The notes beneath the pieces were generated by a model. That model had not been told where the DNA came from. It made no database searches and saw only the letters and a list, made by a program, of their open reading frames with translations. A stretch of 64,000 nt of DNA from Amycolatopsis sp. WQ 127309 (GTDB lineage: Bacteria > Actinomycetota > Actinomycetes > Mycobacteriales > Pseudonocardiaceae): positions 10,429,001-10,493,000 of the forward strand of contig NZ_CP095481.1 of assembly GCF_023023025.1 (NCBI RefSeq). The letters run 5' to 3'. The position numbers and the translations under genes are program-made. This document shows positions 1 to 7,555 of the stretch, piece by piece (position 1 is the first letter of the stretch; each line of letters opens with the position of its first letter).

Positions 1-48
1 TCCCTCCACAACCCCGCATCTTTCGTAGCGAAAGTGGCGTCCTGGGGG
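1..48. repeat. Dispersed 48-bp repeat, copy A (inverted relative to copy B)
   Basis: Bases 1-40 are an exact reverse complement of 5454-5493. The match runs on to base 48 with one mismatch at base 41 (47 of 48). It holds a short palindrome, CTTTCG-TAG-CGAAAG. The window starts inside the repeat, so its outer edge is unseen. It abuts a coding fragment that has lost its 5' end, so it may mark a rearrangement junction. Confidence 0.85.
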
Positions 49-306
49 GCCTGGCCGACGAAATCGGCCACGGCGGCGAGACGTCGCCGTGGCTCGTGCT
101 GGCGTTGCTGGCCTCCGCGGTGCAGCTGGCCGGCGTGGTCGCCGTCGGCTTCCGGCGGCGCTGGGGGCGCGAAGGTGTTCGCCGGGGTGCTACTGGACCT
201 CAGGCAGGTGACCGGCGCGAGCGCGCTGCTGATCATCGGGAAGATCGTCGTGGCCGGCCTGCTCGCCGCCGCGATCCTCCTCCGCTGGGACGACCTGGCC
301 GAGTGA
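41..306 (+). pseudogene. Truncated, frameshifted membrane-protein fragment
   Basis: Two pieces of coding-like sequence lie in different frames. Up to about base 165, frame 3 reads a hydrophobic helix (SPWLVLALLASAVQLAGVV) ending in a basic FRRRWG stop-transfer motif. From about 180, frame 1 reads a second helix (ALLIIGKIVVAGLLAAAILL) ending RWDDLAE and a stop at 304-306. No start codon with a ribosome site precedes the first piece, because the 48-bp repeat sits there. I read it as the tail of a small multi-pass protein that lost its 5' end and then shifted frame. I do not recognise the family. Its 3' end overlaps the converging ORF on the other strand, which weakens confidence in both ends. 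Confidence 0.45.
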
Positions 307-696
307 CGCGCGGCGCGCCCACGGCCGGGCCTCGCGCCAGGCCAGGTACCCGGCGAAGATCGCGGCGGTGCCGCGCGCCTCGGAACGCGTCTCGAGGAAC
401 TCGTCCAGCAACGTGAAGAGCAGGTCGACCGCGAGCTGACGGCCGTCCCCCGCCGCTTCGTCGTGCCACCCCGACGTGCGGCCGGGGAAGGCCAGGTACA
501 GCACCAGCGACGTCCAGGTCAGGTTGCCGCCGGTGCCGACCCGGGGCACGAGCGACTCCTTGAAGCCGGTCAGCAGCCCGCCGTCGTTGCCCGCGTCCAC
601 ACCGAGCAGGTACGTGCAGTAGTCGTGGTAGCTGCCGTCCAATCCGTACAGCTGCGGACGCCGGTGGATGTCGGCGAAGTGCTTCCGGTGGTCCAC
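190..696 (-). CDS. Hypothetical protein, 168 aa
   Basis: The GTG at 696 is chosen because a GAGGAGG sequence sits just upstream (3-4 nt spacing) and because residues before it look non-coding. The N-terminal two thirds (VDHRKHFADIHRRPQLYGLD, then LVLYLAFPGRTSGW, then LAVDLLFTLLDEFLE) have convincing composition with conserved-looking Trp, Tyr and His. The last 40 residues look like a shadow of the opposite strand, so the true end may be uncertain or the gene damaged. I see no signal peptide and know no domain. It is divergent from the sialidase gene with 132 bp between the two starts. Confidence 0.55.
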   Translation of the reverse strand: MDHRKHFADIHRRPQLYGLDGSYHDYCTYLLGVDAGNDGGLLTGFKESLVPRVGTGGNLTWTSLVLYLAFPGRTSGWHDEAAGDGRQLAVDLLFTLLDEFLETRSEARGTAAIFAGYLAWREARPWARRASLGQVVPAEEDRGGEQAGHDDLPDDQQRARAGHLPEVQ

Positions 697-731
697 GGTC
701 CTCCTCGCGAGCGCTCGGTTCAGCGTAGTCC

Positions 732-760
732 TTGACGAACCGCGCACCGCCTCCTTAGGT
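732..760 (+). promoter_or_regulatory. Sigma-70-type promoter of the sialidase gene
   Basis: TTGACG (732-737) and TTAGGT (755-760) are separated by exactly 17 bp, placing a start near 767 and a leader of about 60 nt before the GTG at 829. This is one of the better housekeeping-type promoters in the window. Function is inferred from sequence only. Confidence 0.6.
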
Positions 761-778
761 TGTCGGTCATAGGACGTC

Positions 779-793
779 GGACATCCCATGTCC
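779..793. promoter_or_regulatory. Palindromic operator candidate downstream of the sialidase promoter
   Basis: GGACAT and ATGTCC form perfect 6-bp arms around CCC. TAGGAC (770-775) and GTCCTA (790-795) form an overlapping outer pair. The position, just after the predicted transcription start, suits a roadblock repressor. No matching regulator is adjacent. Confidence 0.4.
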
Positions 794-828
794 TACCACT
801 CCATCCCCTCAGCGAGGAGGCGGAACCG

Positions 829-2007
829 GTGTCATCGAAACGCCGAGCGGGCGCGATCCTGCTGGCCGCGGCCGTGGTCTGGCTGCCCTTCACCCGGGCG
901 GCCTCGGCCGCCGACCGAGGATGCGCGTCCTCGGTGCCGTTCACCTCCGGCACCGAGGGATACGACACCTTCCGGATCCCCGCGGTGGTGCGCGCCGCGA
1001 ACGGGTCGCTGGTGGCGTTCGCCGAAGGCCGGCGCGACTCGGCCGGCGACTCCGGCGCCATCCGGACGGTGTCCCGCTCGTCGCGCGACGGCGGCTGCAC
1101 CTGGGGCCCGCTCGCCGTGGTGACCACCAACGGCGACGCCACCGCGGGCAACCCGACGCCGGTGCTGGCCCGCAACGGCGACCTCGTCCTCCTGACCGTC
1201 CACAACGGACTCGTCTCGGAGAAGCAGATCATGACCGGCGCGGCGTCGGAGCAGGACACCCGCCGGGTGTTCGTCCAGCGCAGCGGCGACAACGGCCGCA
1301 CCTGGAGCGCCGCGCGCGACATCACCGCGGACACGAAACGGCCCGGCTGGCGGTGGTACGCCACCGGTCCCGGGCACGCCACGCTGCTGCGGCACGGCCC
1401 GCACGCGGGCCGGATCGTCGTGCCCGCCAACCATTCCAGCTCGCCGCCGGCCGGCTCGGCCGACGTCGGCACCGAGGCGAAGTACTACGGCGGCCACGAC
1501 CTCTACAGCGACGACGACGGCCGCACCTGGCACATCGGCTTCACCGACGACCGCACCGACGGCGTCGTCGCCGCGAACGAGACCTCGGCGACGGAACTGC
1601 CCGACGGCACGCTCTACTTCTCCAGCCGCAACCAGGGTTCCGCGGCCGAGCACCGGGTCGACGGCTACAGCGTGGACGGCGGCAAGACGCTCGTGCGGCC
1701 GTACCGGGCGCAGCCGGCGCTGTCCGGGACGAAGGTCGAGGGCAGCGTGCTGCAGACGACGATCCCGTGGCTGCTGCTGTACTCCGGCCCCTCCGACCCC
1801 GCGACGCGCGCGGTGATGCAGCTGCGGCTGAGCACCGACCGCGGGCGCACCTGGATCCCGGGCCGGACGCTGACCACCGGGCCCGCGGCGTACTCCGACC
1901 TCGTGCAGGCCGACCCGCTCACCGCCGGGCTGCTCTACGAGACCGGCACGGCCGGCCCGTACGAAACCATTGTGTTCCACCGCATCCCGCTCACCCGGGT
2001 GCACTGA
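829..2007 (+). CDS. Secreted exo-alpha-sialidase (GH33-type)
   Basis: Likely hydrolyses terminal sialic acids from glycoconjugates outside the cell. The 392-aa product starts at a GTG with AGGAGG eight bases upstream. A signal peptide follows: SSKRR, a hydrophobic stretch, and an AASA-AD cleavage region near residue 25. The family's FRIP motif occurs as TFRIPAVV, whose Arg belongs to the arginine triad that grips the sialic acid carboxylate. At least four Asp-box (BNR) repeats of the SxDxGxTW kind are visible: RDGGCTW, GDNGRTW, DDDGRTW and DRGRTW. Length suits a single catalytic beta-propeller with no extra lectin or cell-wall domain. It is transcribed alone, with its own promoter and terminator. 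Substrate linkage cannot be told from sequence. Confidence 0.9.
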   Translation: MSSKRRAGAILLAAAVVWLPFTRAASAADRGCASSVPFTSGTEGYDTFRIPAVVRAANGSLVAFAEGRRDSAGDSGAIRTVSRSSRDGGCTWGPLAVVTTNGDATAGNPTPVLARNGDLVLLTVHNGLVSEKQIMTGAASEQDTRRVFVQRSGDNGRTWSAARDITADTKRPGWRWYATGPGHATLLRHGPHAGRIVVPANHSSSPPAGSADVGTEAKYYGGHDLYSDDDGRTWHIGFTDDRTDGVVAANETSATELPDGTLYFSSRNQGSAAEHRVDGYSVDGGKTLVRPYRAQPALSGTKVEGSVLQTTIPWLLLYSGPSDPATRAVMQLRLSTDRGRTWIPGRTLTTGPAAYSDLVQADPLTAGLLYETGTAGPYETIVFHRIPLTRVH

Positions 2008-2012
2008 GCCCG

Positions 2013-2044
2013 GTCCCGCACCCGGCGCGTGCCGGGTGCGGGAC
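2013..2044. terminator. Bidirectional terminator hairpin
   Basis: A perfect 14-bp stem (GTCCCGCACCCGGC and its complement) with a 4-nt GCGT loop lies between the converging sialidase and P450 genes. There is no T-tract, which is normal for actinobacteria. Confidence 0.8.
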
Positions 2045-2052
2045 GGGGTCGC

Positions 2053-3240
2053 TCAGCCCCAGGCCAGCGGCAGCTGCAGCGGCCCGCGCGTCGAGAGGCC
2101 CAGCTTCCAGCCGATGCCGGCCTCGCCCTCGGCCAGCCGCAGTTCCGGCAGCCGCCGCAGCAGCGTGTCCAGCGCGACCTGCAGTTCCATCCGGGCCAGC
2201 GGCGCGCCCAGGCAGTGGTGGGCGCCGTGGCCGAAGCCGATGTGCGTCGCCTCCCCGCGCAGCAGGTCCAGCACCTCCGGGTCCGAGTACACCGAGCCGT
2301 CGCGGTTCGCGGACGCCAGCGCGGGCAGCACCGGCTCCCCCGCCCGGACCGTCACCCCGCCCAGCTCGACGTCTTCCGTCGCGTAGCGCGCGATACCCGC
2401 GCCGGTGCCGAGCGGGACGAACCGCATCAGCTCCTCCACCGCCTTCGGCACCAGGCTCAGGTCCGCGCGCAGCAGCGCCAGCTGGCCCGGGTGCGTGAGC
2501 AGCGCGTACACGAAGTTCGGGATCTGGGACGCGGTCGTCTCGTGCCCGGCCACCAGCAGCGTCTGCGCCAGCGACAGCAGCTCCTCCTCCGAGAGCCGGT
2601 CGTCTTCGTCGCGGGCCACGACCAGCGCGCCGAGCAGGTCGTCGTGCGGCGTCTCCCGGCGCTGCGCGATCAGGCCGGCCATGTATTCGTTCATCTTCGT
2701 CATCGCGTCGAGGACTTCGTCCGGCGTGAACTTCGTCGTCGAGAGGAACGCGTCCGACCAGACGCGGAAGTCGCCGCGGTCCTCGAACGGGACGCCCAGC
2801 AGCTCGCAGATCACCGTCACCGGGAACGGCAGCGCGAAGGCCTCGACCAGGTCGGCGGGCGGACCCTGGGCCAGCATCGTGTCGACGAGCCCGTCGGCGA
2901 TCTCCTGCGCCCGCGTCCGCAGCGCGTCGATCCGGCGCATGGTGAACGCCTTCATCACCAGGCGCCGCAGCCGGCTGTGGTCCGGCGGGTCGAGGCTGAG
3001 GATGTTGCCCGGCGGCGGCAGGTGCGGGCGCAGCCGCGGCTCGTCGCGCCCGGTCGCCGCCGCGCGGCTGAAGCGCGGGTCCCCCAGCACCACCTTGACG
3101 TCCTCGTAGCGCGTCGCCAGCCAGGCTGGTTCGCCGTAGGGCATGGTGACGCGGCTCAGCGGTTCTTCGGTGCGCAGCTGCTCGAACAGCGGCTCGATGT
3201 CCAGTTTTTCCGGCTCACTGAAGGGATACGCCCTCGTCAT
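2053..3240 (-). CDS. Cytochrome P450
   Basis: Soluble 395-aa bacterial class I P450. I-helix oxygen-binding motif LLVAGHETTAS, K-helix EELMR (ExxR), and heme loop FGHGAHHCLGAPLAR with the axial Cys are all intact; HSRLRR is the usual C-helix motif. It needs ferredoxin and ferredoxin reductase, neither encoded nearby. Its ATG overlaps the stop of the upstream MFS gene by 4 nt (ATGA), so the two are translationally coupled, which hints that the P450 product or substrate is exported by that pump. Expression is probably set by the divergent TetR. I cannot name the substrate. Confidence 0.95.
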   Translation of the reverse strand: MTRAYPFSEPEKLDIEPLFEQLRTEEPLSRVTMPYGEPAWLATRYEDVKVVLGDPRFSRAAATGRDEPRLRPHLPPPGNILSLDPPDHSRLRRLVMKAFTMRRIDALRTRAQEIADGLVDTMLAQGPPADLVEAFALPFPVTVICELLGVPFEDRGDFRVWSDAFLSTTKFTPDEVLDAMTKMNEYMAGLIAQRRETPHDDLLGALVVARDEDDRLSEEELLSLAQTLLVAGHETTASQIPNFVYALLTHPGQLALLRADLSLVPKAVEELMRFVPLGTGAGIARYATEDVELGGVTVRAGEPVLPALASANRDGSVYSDPEVLDLLRGEATHIGFGHGAHHCLGAPLARMELQVALDTLLRRLPELRLAEGEAGIGWKLGLSTRGPLQLPLAWG

Positions 3241-4679
3241 CGAGACTCCTTCGTGGTTTCGCGGTGTCGGTACGGGACGAACACAGCGGCGACGACCGCG
3301 AGGACGCAGATCGCGCCGGACACGGTGAACGCGGTGGTGTACGCGCCGACCGTGGGCAGGGGGAGGCCCGGCAGCAGGGTCGCGGCCAGGATCGCCGACG
3401 CCACCGCCGTGCCGATGGAGCCGCCGATCGAGCGCAGCGTCTGGTTGACGCTGTTGGCGACGCTCGTCTGCTCGGGGGTGACGCCGCTGTTGAGCAACGT
3501 CGGGATCGCGCCGAACGCCAGCCCCAGCCCGAGGCCGAGCAGGCCGGTCGCGACGTAGAAGTGCCAGTGCTCGGCGTGGAAGGCGAGCAGGAACGCGAAC
3601 GTCGCGGTGGCGACGACCGTGCCGATCACCATCGGCCACTTCGGGCCGACGCGGCGGATCAGCACCGACACCGCGCCGGCGGCAAGTAGGGTGCCCGCGG
3701 TCATCGGCAGCAGCGTCAGGCCCGCGCCGAGCGCGTCGGACCCGAAGCCGTACCCGAACCGGCCCGGCGTCTGCACGAACTGGATCACCAGGATGAACGC
3801 GCCGTACATGCCGGCGCCGGTGAGGAAGGTGGCGATGTTGGTGCCCAGCACGACCGGCGTGCGCATCATCGCGATGTCGACCAGCGGTTCGCGCACGCGC
3901 CGCTCGACGACCACCCACGCGGCCAGCAGCACGACCGCGCCGGCGAACAGGCCGAGGACGGTGGCCGAGCCCCAGCCCCACGCCGGCCCGCGGTTGATGC
4001 CGAGCACCAGGCAGACCAGGCCGCCGGCGAGCGTCAGCAAGCCGAAGACGTCGACGTAGAACTTGCCGGCCGTCTCCGGCAGCCGGATCAGCGCGGCGGT
4101 GCCGAGCAGGCCGAGGGCGGTGACCGCCGCCGAGATCCAGAACATGCCCTGCGCCGACACGCCCGCCTGCACCAGCAGCCCGGACACGAGCAGGCCCGCG
4201 CCCGCGCCGATGCCGGTGAGCGCGCTCAGCAGCGCGATGCTCGAGGGGACGCGCTCCGGCGGGAAGATCGACCGGACGATCCCGATGGCCAGCGGCATGG
4301 CCGCGAAGCCCATGCCCTGCAGCGCGCGGCCGGCCAGCACGACGCCCATCGACGTCGAGACGGCCACCAGCACCGAGCCGAGGGTGGTCAGCGCGAGCGT
4401 CGCCATCAGGACGCGCTTGCGGCCCAGCTTGTCGCCGAGCGAACCGAGCAACGGCGTGAACACCGCCGCGGACAGCATGTTGACGGTCACGACCCACGAC
4501 ACGTCGGCCATCGAGACGTCCAGCGACTGAGCGAGGCCGGACAGGATCGGCATGACCATGCTCTGCATGACGACGATCGCGAACGTCGACAGCGCCAGCA
4601 CCAGCAGCACCGCCGTCGGATGCGACTCCGCGCGCCGGCCGGGCCGCACGGGCGCTGGGGCGGTGAGGGTGTCGGACAC
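3237..4679 (-). CDS. MFS multidrug exporter (DHA2/EmrB-QacA type)
   Basis: 480-aa membrane protein with many hydrophobic segments, probably 14 helices. It carries the MFS loop 2-3 signature (LGSLGDKLGRKRVL) and helix-5-like GTGIGAGAGLLVSGLL glycine pattern of drug/proton antiporters. The GTG at 4679 is chosen for AAGGAG seven bases upstream. First gene of the MFS-P450 operon; divergent from a TetR gene across a 150-bp region with two related operator sites. Exported compound unknown; context suggests a drug or a P450-modified product. Confidence 0.9.
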   Translation of the reverse strand: MSDTLTAPAPVRPGRRAESHPTAVLLVLALSTFAIVVMQSMVMPILSGLAQSLDVSMADVSWVVTVNMLSAAVFTPLLGSLGDKLGRKRVLMATLALTTLGSVLVAVSTSMGVVLAGRALQGMGFAAMPLAIGIVRSIFPPERVPSSIALLSALTGIGAGAGLLVSGLLVQAGVSAQGMFWISAAVTALGLLGTAALIRLPETAGKFYVDVFGLLTLAGGLVCLVLGINRGPAWGWGSATVLGLFAGAVVLLAAWVVVERRVREPLVDIAMMRTPVVLGTNIATFLTGAGMYGAFILVIQFVQTPGRFGYGFGSDALGAGLTLLPMTAGTLLAAGAVSVLIRRVGPKWPMVIGTVVATATFAFLLAFHAEHWHFYVATGLLGLGLGLAFGAIPTLLNSGVTPEQTSVANSVNQTLRSIGGSIGTAVASAILAATLLPGLPLPTVGAYTTAFTVSGAICVLAVVAAVFVPYRHRETTKESR

Positions 4680-4692
4680 GGGATTCTCCTTT

Positions 4693-4753
4693 GTAGTCAA
4701 CTGACGACTTCCACGGTAGCCAGGTGCCGGAAGCCAAGTCAACGAGTGACTAC
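4693..4753. promoter_or_regulatory. TetR operator pair and MFS-P450 promoter
   Basis: Two related sites face each other: 4693-4710 reads GTAGTCAACTGACGACTT and the complement of 4736-4753 reads GTAGTCACTCGTTGACTT. Both keep GTAGTCA and GACTT at fixed spacing. On the minus strand TTGACT (4742-4737) and TACCGT (4718-4713) lie 18 bp apart, so one site covers the -35 and the other lies just downstream of the start. This is classic geometry for repression by the neighbouring TetR. Confidence 0.65.
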
Positions 4754-4830
4754 TTAACCGCCTGGTGATCGCCCTCACAGTGCGTTTGCGCTGGTCTACA
4801 CTGCGGAGACCGACGAAACGGAGGCCGGCG

Positions 4831-5406
4831 ATGGACACGGCGACACCGCGCGCCCGCCGCCGGGACGCGGCGGCGACCCGGGCAGCGCTGCTGACCGCGG
4901 CCCGGACGCTGCTGAGCGAAAACGGCGTCGAGGGCACGAGCACCCGCGACGTCGCGGCCCGGGCCGGGGTGAACCAGGCGCTGGTCTACCGCTACTTCGG
5001 ATCGAAGGAGAAGCTGTTCGCCGAGGCGGCGGACCAAGGCTGGGACTCCGCCGACACCATGACGACGGACCTCCCGCTGAAGGACCTCCCCCGCGCGCTG
5101 CTGGAGCGCGCGTTGAACGTCGGCGCCGAGCACCCCGGCGGCCTGTCCGGCCTGGTGATCGCGGCGAACGACGACATGATCCGGGCCGTCGTCCGCGAGC
5201 GGATCGAACGCGCCTTCGACGAGCAGCTCGCCCCGCGCCTGAGCGGCCCGGACCGCGAGCTGCGCGCGGAGCTGCTGGCCGCGGTGATCACCGGGATCGC
5301 CGTACTGCGCGGCAAAGTGGGCACGAAGGCCCTGACCGCGGCCGACCGCGAGGCGCTCGGCGCGTACGTCGACCGCATGGCCGCCCCCCTGCTCGACCTC
5401 GGCTGA
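4831..5406 (+). CDS. TetR-family repressor
   Basis: 191 aa; ATG at 4831 with GGAGG six bases upstream. The N-terminal HTH (residues about 15-60) is typical: TRAALLTAARTLL, TSTRDVAARAGVNQALVYRYF, GSKEKLF. The C-terminal ligand domain resembles AcrR-type proteins. Divergent from the MFS-P450 operon and probably represses it and itself through the paired GTAGTCA sites, releasing on binding a drug or pathway compound. The gene has a -10-like TACACT at 4797-4802. Confidence 0.9.
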   Translation: MDTATPRARRRDAAATRAALLTAARTLLSENGVEGTSTRDVAARAGVNQALVYRYFGSKEKLFAEAADQGWDSADTMTTDLPLKDLPRALLERALNVGAEHPGGLSGLVIAANDDMIRAVVRERIERAFDEQLAPRLSGPDRELRAELLAAVITGIAVLRGKVGTKALTAADREALGAYVDRMAAPLLDLG

Positions 5407-5445
5407 ACCACCCTCCCCACAACCCCGAAGCCCGCTCACCACTCA

Positions 5446-5493
5446 CCCCCAGAACGCCACTTTCGCTACGAAAGATGCGGGGTTGTGGAGGGA
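5446..5493. repeat. Dispersed 48-bp repeat, copy B
   Basis: Reverse complement of bases 1-48 with one mismatch. It lies 39 bp past the tetR stop, in the gap before the ligJ-like operon. Sequence beyond 5493 cannot be compared because copy A runs off the window. The CTTTCG-CTA-CGAAAG palindrome is intact. Confidence 0.85.
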
Positions 5494-5541
5494 TTTCGGG
5501 GGATGTGGACAACTGAGCAGCGGCGGGTGCGTGAGAACTTT

Positions 5542-5575
5542 TCGTCGTAGATATTGTCAACAATTTCATCGACGA
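5542..5575. promoter_or_regulatory. GntR/FadR-type operator before the ligJ-ligI operon
   Basis: The core ATTGT-CA-ACAAT (5553-5564) fits the TnGTnnACnA pattern bound by FCD-class GntR regulators. It sits inside a longer dyad with outer arms TCGTCG (5542) and CGACGA (ends 5575), giving a 34-bp symmetric element ending 14 bp before the start codon. No GntR gene is adjacent; the nearest in the window is at 32.8 kb. Confidence 0.55.
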
Positions 5576-5589
5576 TTAGGGTGCGAGTC

Positions 5590-6612
5590 ATGCTCATCGA
5601 CTGCCACGGGCACTACACCACCGCGCCGCCGGCGTTGGCCGCCTGGCGCGAGCGGCAGGTCGCCGCCCTGGCCGGCTGGCCCGCGCCGGCCCGCGCCGAC
5701 CTGCGGATCAGCGACGACGAGCTGCGAGAAACGATCGAGCCGAACCAGCTGCGACTGATGGACGAACGCGGCATCGACCTCACGATCTTCTCGCCCCGCG
5801 CGTCCTTCATGGCCCACCACATTGGGGACTTCGCGACGTCGTCGGCGTGGGCCGCGCTCTGCAACGAGCTCTGCTACCGCGTCAGCACGCTCTACCCCGG
5901 GCGGTTCGCGCCGGCCGCGATGCTCCCGCAGTCCCCCGGCGCCGACCCGGCCACCTGCGTCCCGGAGCTGACGCGGTGCGTCGAGGAGTACGGCGCCGTC
6001 GCGCTGAACCTCAACCCCGATCCCTCCGGCGGCCACTGGACGGCGCCGCCGCTCACCGACCGGTCGTGGTACCCCGTCTACGAGAAGATGGTCGAGTACG
6101 ACGTCCCGGCGATGGTCCACGTCAGCACGAGCGTGAACCCCGCCTTCCACACCACCGGCGCGCACTACCTCAACGCCGACACCACCGCGTTCATGCAACT
6201 GCTCCAGGGTGACCTGTTCGCGGACTTCCCCACCCTGCGGCTGATCATCCCGCACGGCGGCGGCGCGGTGCCCTACCACTGGGGCCGGTTCCGCGGCCTG
6301 GCGCTGGCGCTGGGCAAGCCGCCGCTCGAAGAACACCTGCTGGGCAACGTCTTCTTCGACACCTGCGTCTACCACCAGCCCGGCTCGGACCTGCTGTTCG
6401 ACGTCATCCCGGCGAAGAACATCCTGTTCGCCTCGGAGATGATCGGCGCCGTCCGCGACGTCGACCCGTCGACCGGCCACCACTTCGACGACACGCGGCG
6501 CTACGTCGAAGCCGCGAAACTGTCCGAAAAGGACCTGACCGCGATCCGGGAGCACAACGCCCGCGCCGTCTACCCCCGCCTCGATGCCCTGCTGACGCGT
6601 CAAGGCCGGTGA
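5590..6612 (+). CDS. ligJ: 4-oxalomesaconate hydratase homologue (LigJ-like amidohydrolase)
   Basis: LigJ converts 4-oxalomesaconate to 4-carboxy-4-hydroxy-2-oxoadipate in the protocatechuate/gallate meta-cleavage pathway. The 340-aa product matches what I recall of Sphingomonas LigJ over its whole length: MLIDCHGHYTTAP with the metal-binding HxH, SDDELRETIE, DLTIFSPRASFMAHHIGDF, NLNPDPSGGHWT, IPHGGGAVPYHWGRF, FFDTCVYHQPG and FASEMIGAVR. ATG at 5590 is preferred over an upstream in-frame ATG at 5554 that lies inside the operator. First gene of an operon with a lactonase and a permease (9- and 22-nt gaps). Assignment by motif memory, not alignment. Confidence 0.85.
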   Translation: MLIDCHGHYTTAPPALAAWRERQVAALAGWPAPARADLRISDDELRETIEPNQLRLMDERGIDLTIFSPRASFMAHHIGDFATSSAWAALCNELCYRVSTLYPGRFAPAAMLPQSPGADPATCVPELTRCVEEYGAVALNLNPDPSGGHWTAPPLTDRSWYPVYEKMVEYDVPAMVHVSTSVNPAFHTTGAHYLNADTTAFMQLLQGDLFADFPTLRLIIPHGGGAVPYHWGRFRGLALALGKPPLEEHLLGNVFFDTCVYHQPGSDLLFDVIPAKNILFASEMIGAVRDVDPSTGHHFDDTRRYVEAAKLSEKDLTAIREHNARAVYPRLDALLTRQGR

Positions 6613-6621
6613 GGAAGCCCC

Positions 6622-7533
6622 ATGACCGAACCGAAAACCCCCGGCTGGCTCGACTGGTACGCCCACCCGTCGAAGCCTGAGTTCCGGCTCCCGCCCGGCA
6701 CCGTCGACGCGCACTGCCACGTCTTCGGCCCGCAGGCCGAGTTCCCCTTCGCACCGGAACGCAAGTACACCCCGTGCGACGGCGGCAAGGACGACCTCTT
6801 CGCCCTGCGCGACCACCTCGGCGTCTCGCGCAACGTCATCGTCCAGACCACCTGCCACGGCGCGGACAACTCCGCCATGGTCGACGCCGTCCGCGCGGCG
6901 GGCGGCCGGGCGCGCGGGATCGCGACCGTCCGGCCGGACGTCAGCGACCGCGAACTGCGCGAGCTCGACGCCGCGGGGGTGCGCGGCGTGCGCTTCAACT
7001 TCGTGAAACGCCTGGTCGACACCGCCCCGCACGAAGCGCTGGCCACCATCGCGCAGAAGATCGCCCCGCTCGGCTGGCACGTCGTCCTCTACTTCGAGAG
7101 CGTCGACCTGCCCGAGCTGGAAGGGTTCTTCGGCGCGCTGCCCACCCCGCTCGTCGTGGACCACCTGGGCCGCCCGGACGTCACGCAGCCGGTCGGCGGG
7201 CGGGAGTTCGGCCGCTTCCTGCGGTTCGTCGAGCGCAACGACGTCTGGGTCAAGGTCAGCTGCCCGGAGCGCCTGACCGTCACCGGGCCGCCCGCCCTCG
7301 GCGGCGAGCGACACGCCTATCGCGACGTCGTCCCGTTCGGCCGGTGCGTCGTGGCGGAGTTCCCCGACCGCGTGCTGTGGGGCAGCGACTGGCCGCACCC
7401 CAACCTCCTGGGCCACATGCCGGACGACGGCCTGCTGGTCGACTACGTGCCGCAAGTGGCGATCACGGCCGAACAGCAGCGGAAGCTGCTCGTGGCCAAC
7501 CCGGCGCACCTGTACTGGCCCGGCAATGACTGA
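6622..7533 (+). CDS. ligI: 2-pyrone-4,6-dicarboxylate lactonase homologue (LigI-like)
   Basis: LigI opens 2-pyrone-4,6-dicarboxylate to 4-oxalomesaconate, the LigJ substrate, so these neighbours catalyse consecutive steps. The 303-aa amidohydrolase-fold protein shows VDAHCHVFGP (the HxH of the strand-1 site), VQTTCHGADN, GIATVRPD, GVRFNFVKRLVD, VDHLGRPD and the C-terminal WGSDWPHPN with the catalytic Asp. Length matches the family. AGGAAG-like ribosome site precedes the ATG. No ring-cleavage dioxygenase (LigAB/GalA) or dehydrogenase (LigC) is encoded in the window. Confidence 0.85.
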   Translation: MTEPKTPGWLDWYAHPSKPEFRLPPGTVDAHCHVFGPQAEFPFAPERKYTPCDGGKDDLFALRDHLGVSRNVIVQTTCHGADNSAMVDAVRAAGGRARGIATVRPDVSDRELRELDAAGVRGVRFNFVKRLVDTAPHEALATIAQKIAPLGWHVVLYFESVDLPELEGFFGALPTPLVVDHLGRPDVTQPVGGREFGRFLRFVERNDVWVKVSCPERLTVTGPPALGGERHAYRDVVPFGRCVVAEFPDRVLWGSDWPHPNLLGHMPDDGLLVDYVPQVAITAEQQRKLLVANPAHLYWPGND

Positions 7534-7555
7534 CGCCTGAGCGACAGGAACCCCC

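Noticed and set aside
760..828. Upstream ATG start for the sialidase
   Set aside because: It would place 23 extra residues before a clear signal peptide and lies at the predicted promoter -10; the GTG at 829 has a good ribosome site.
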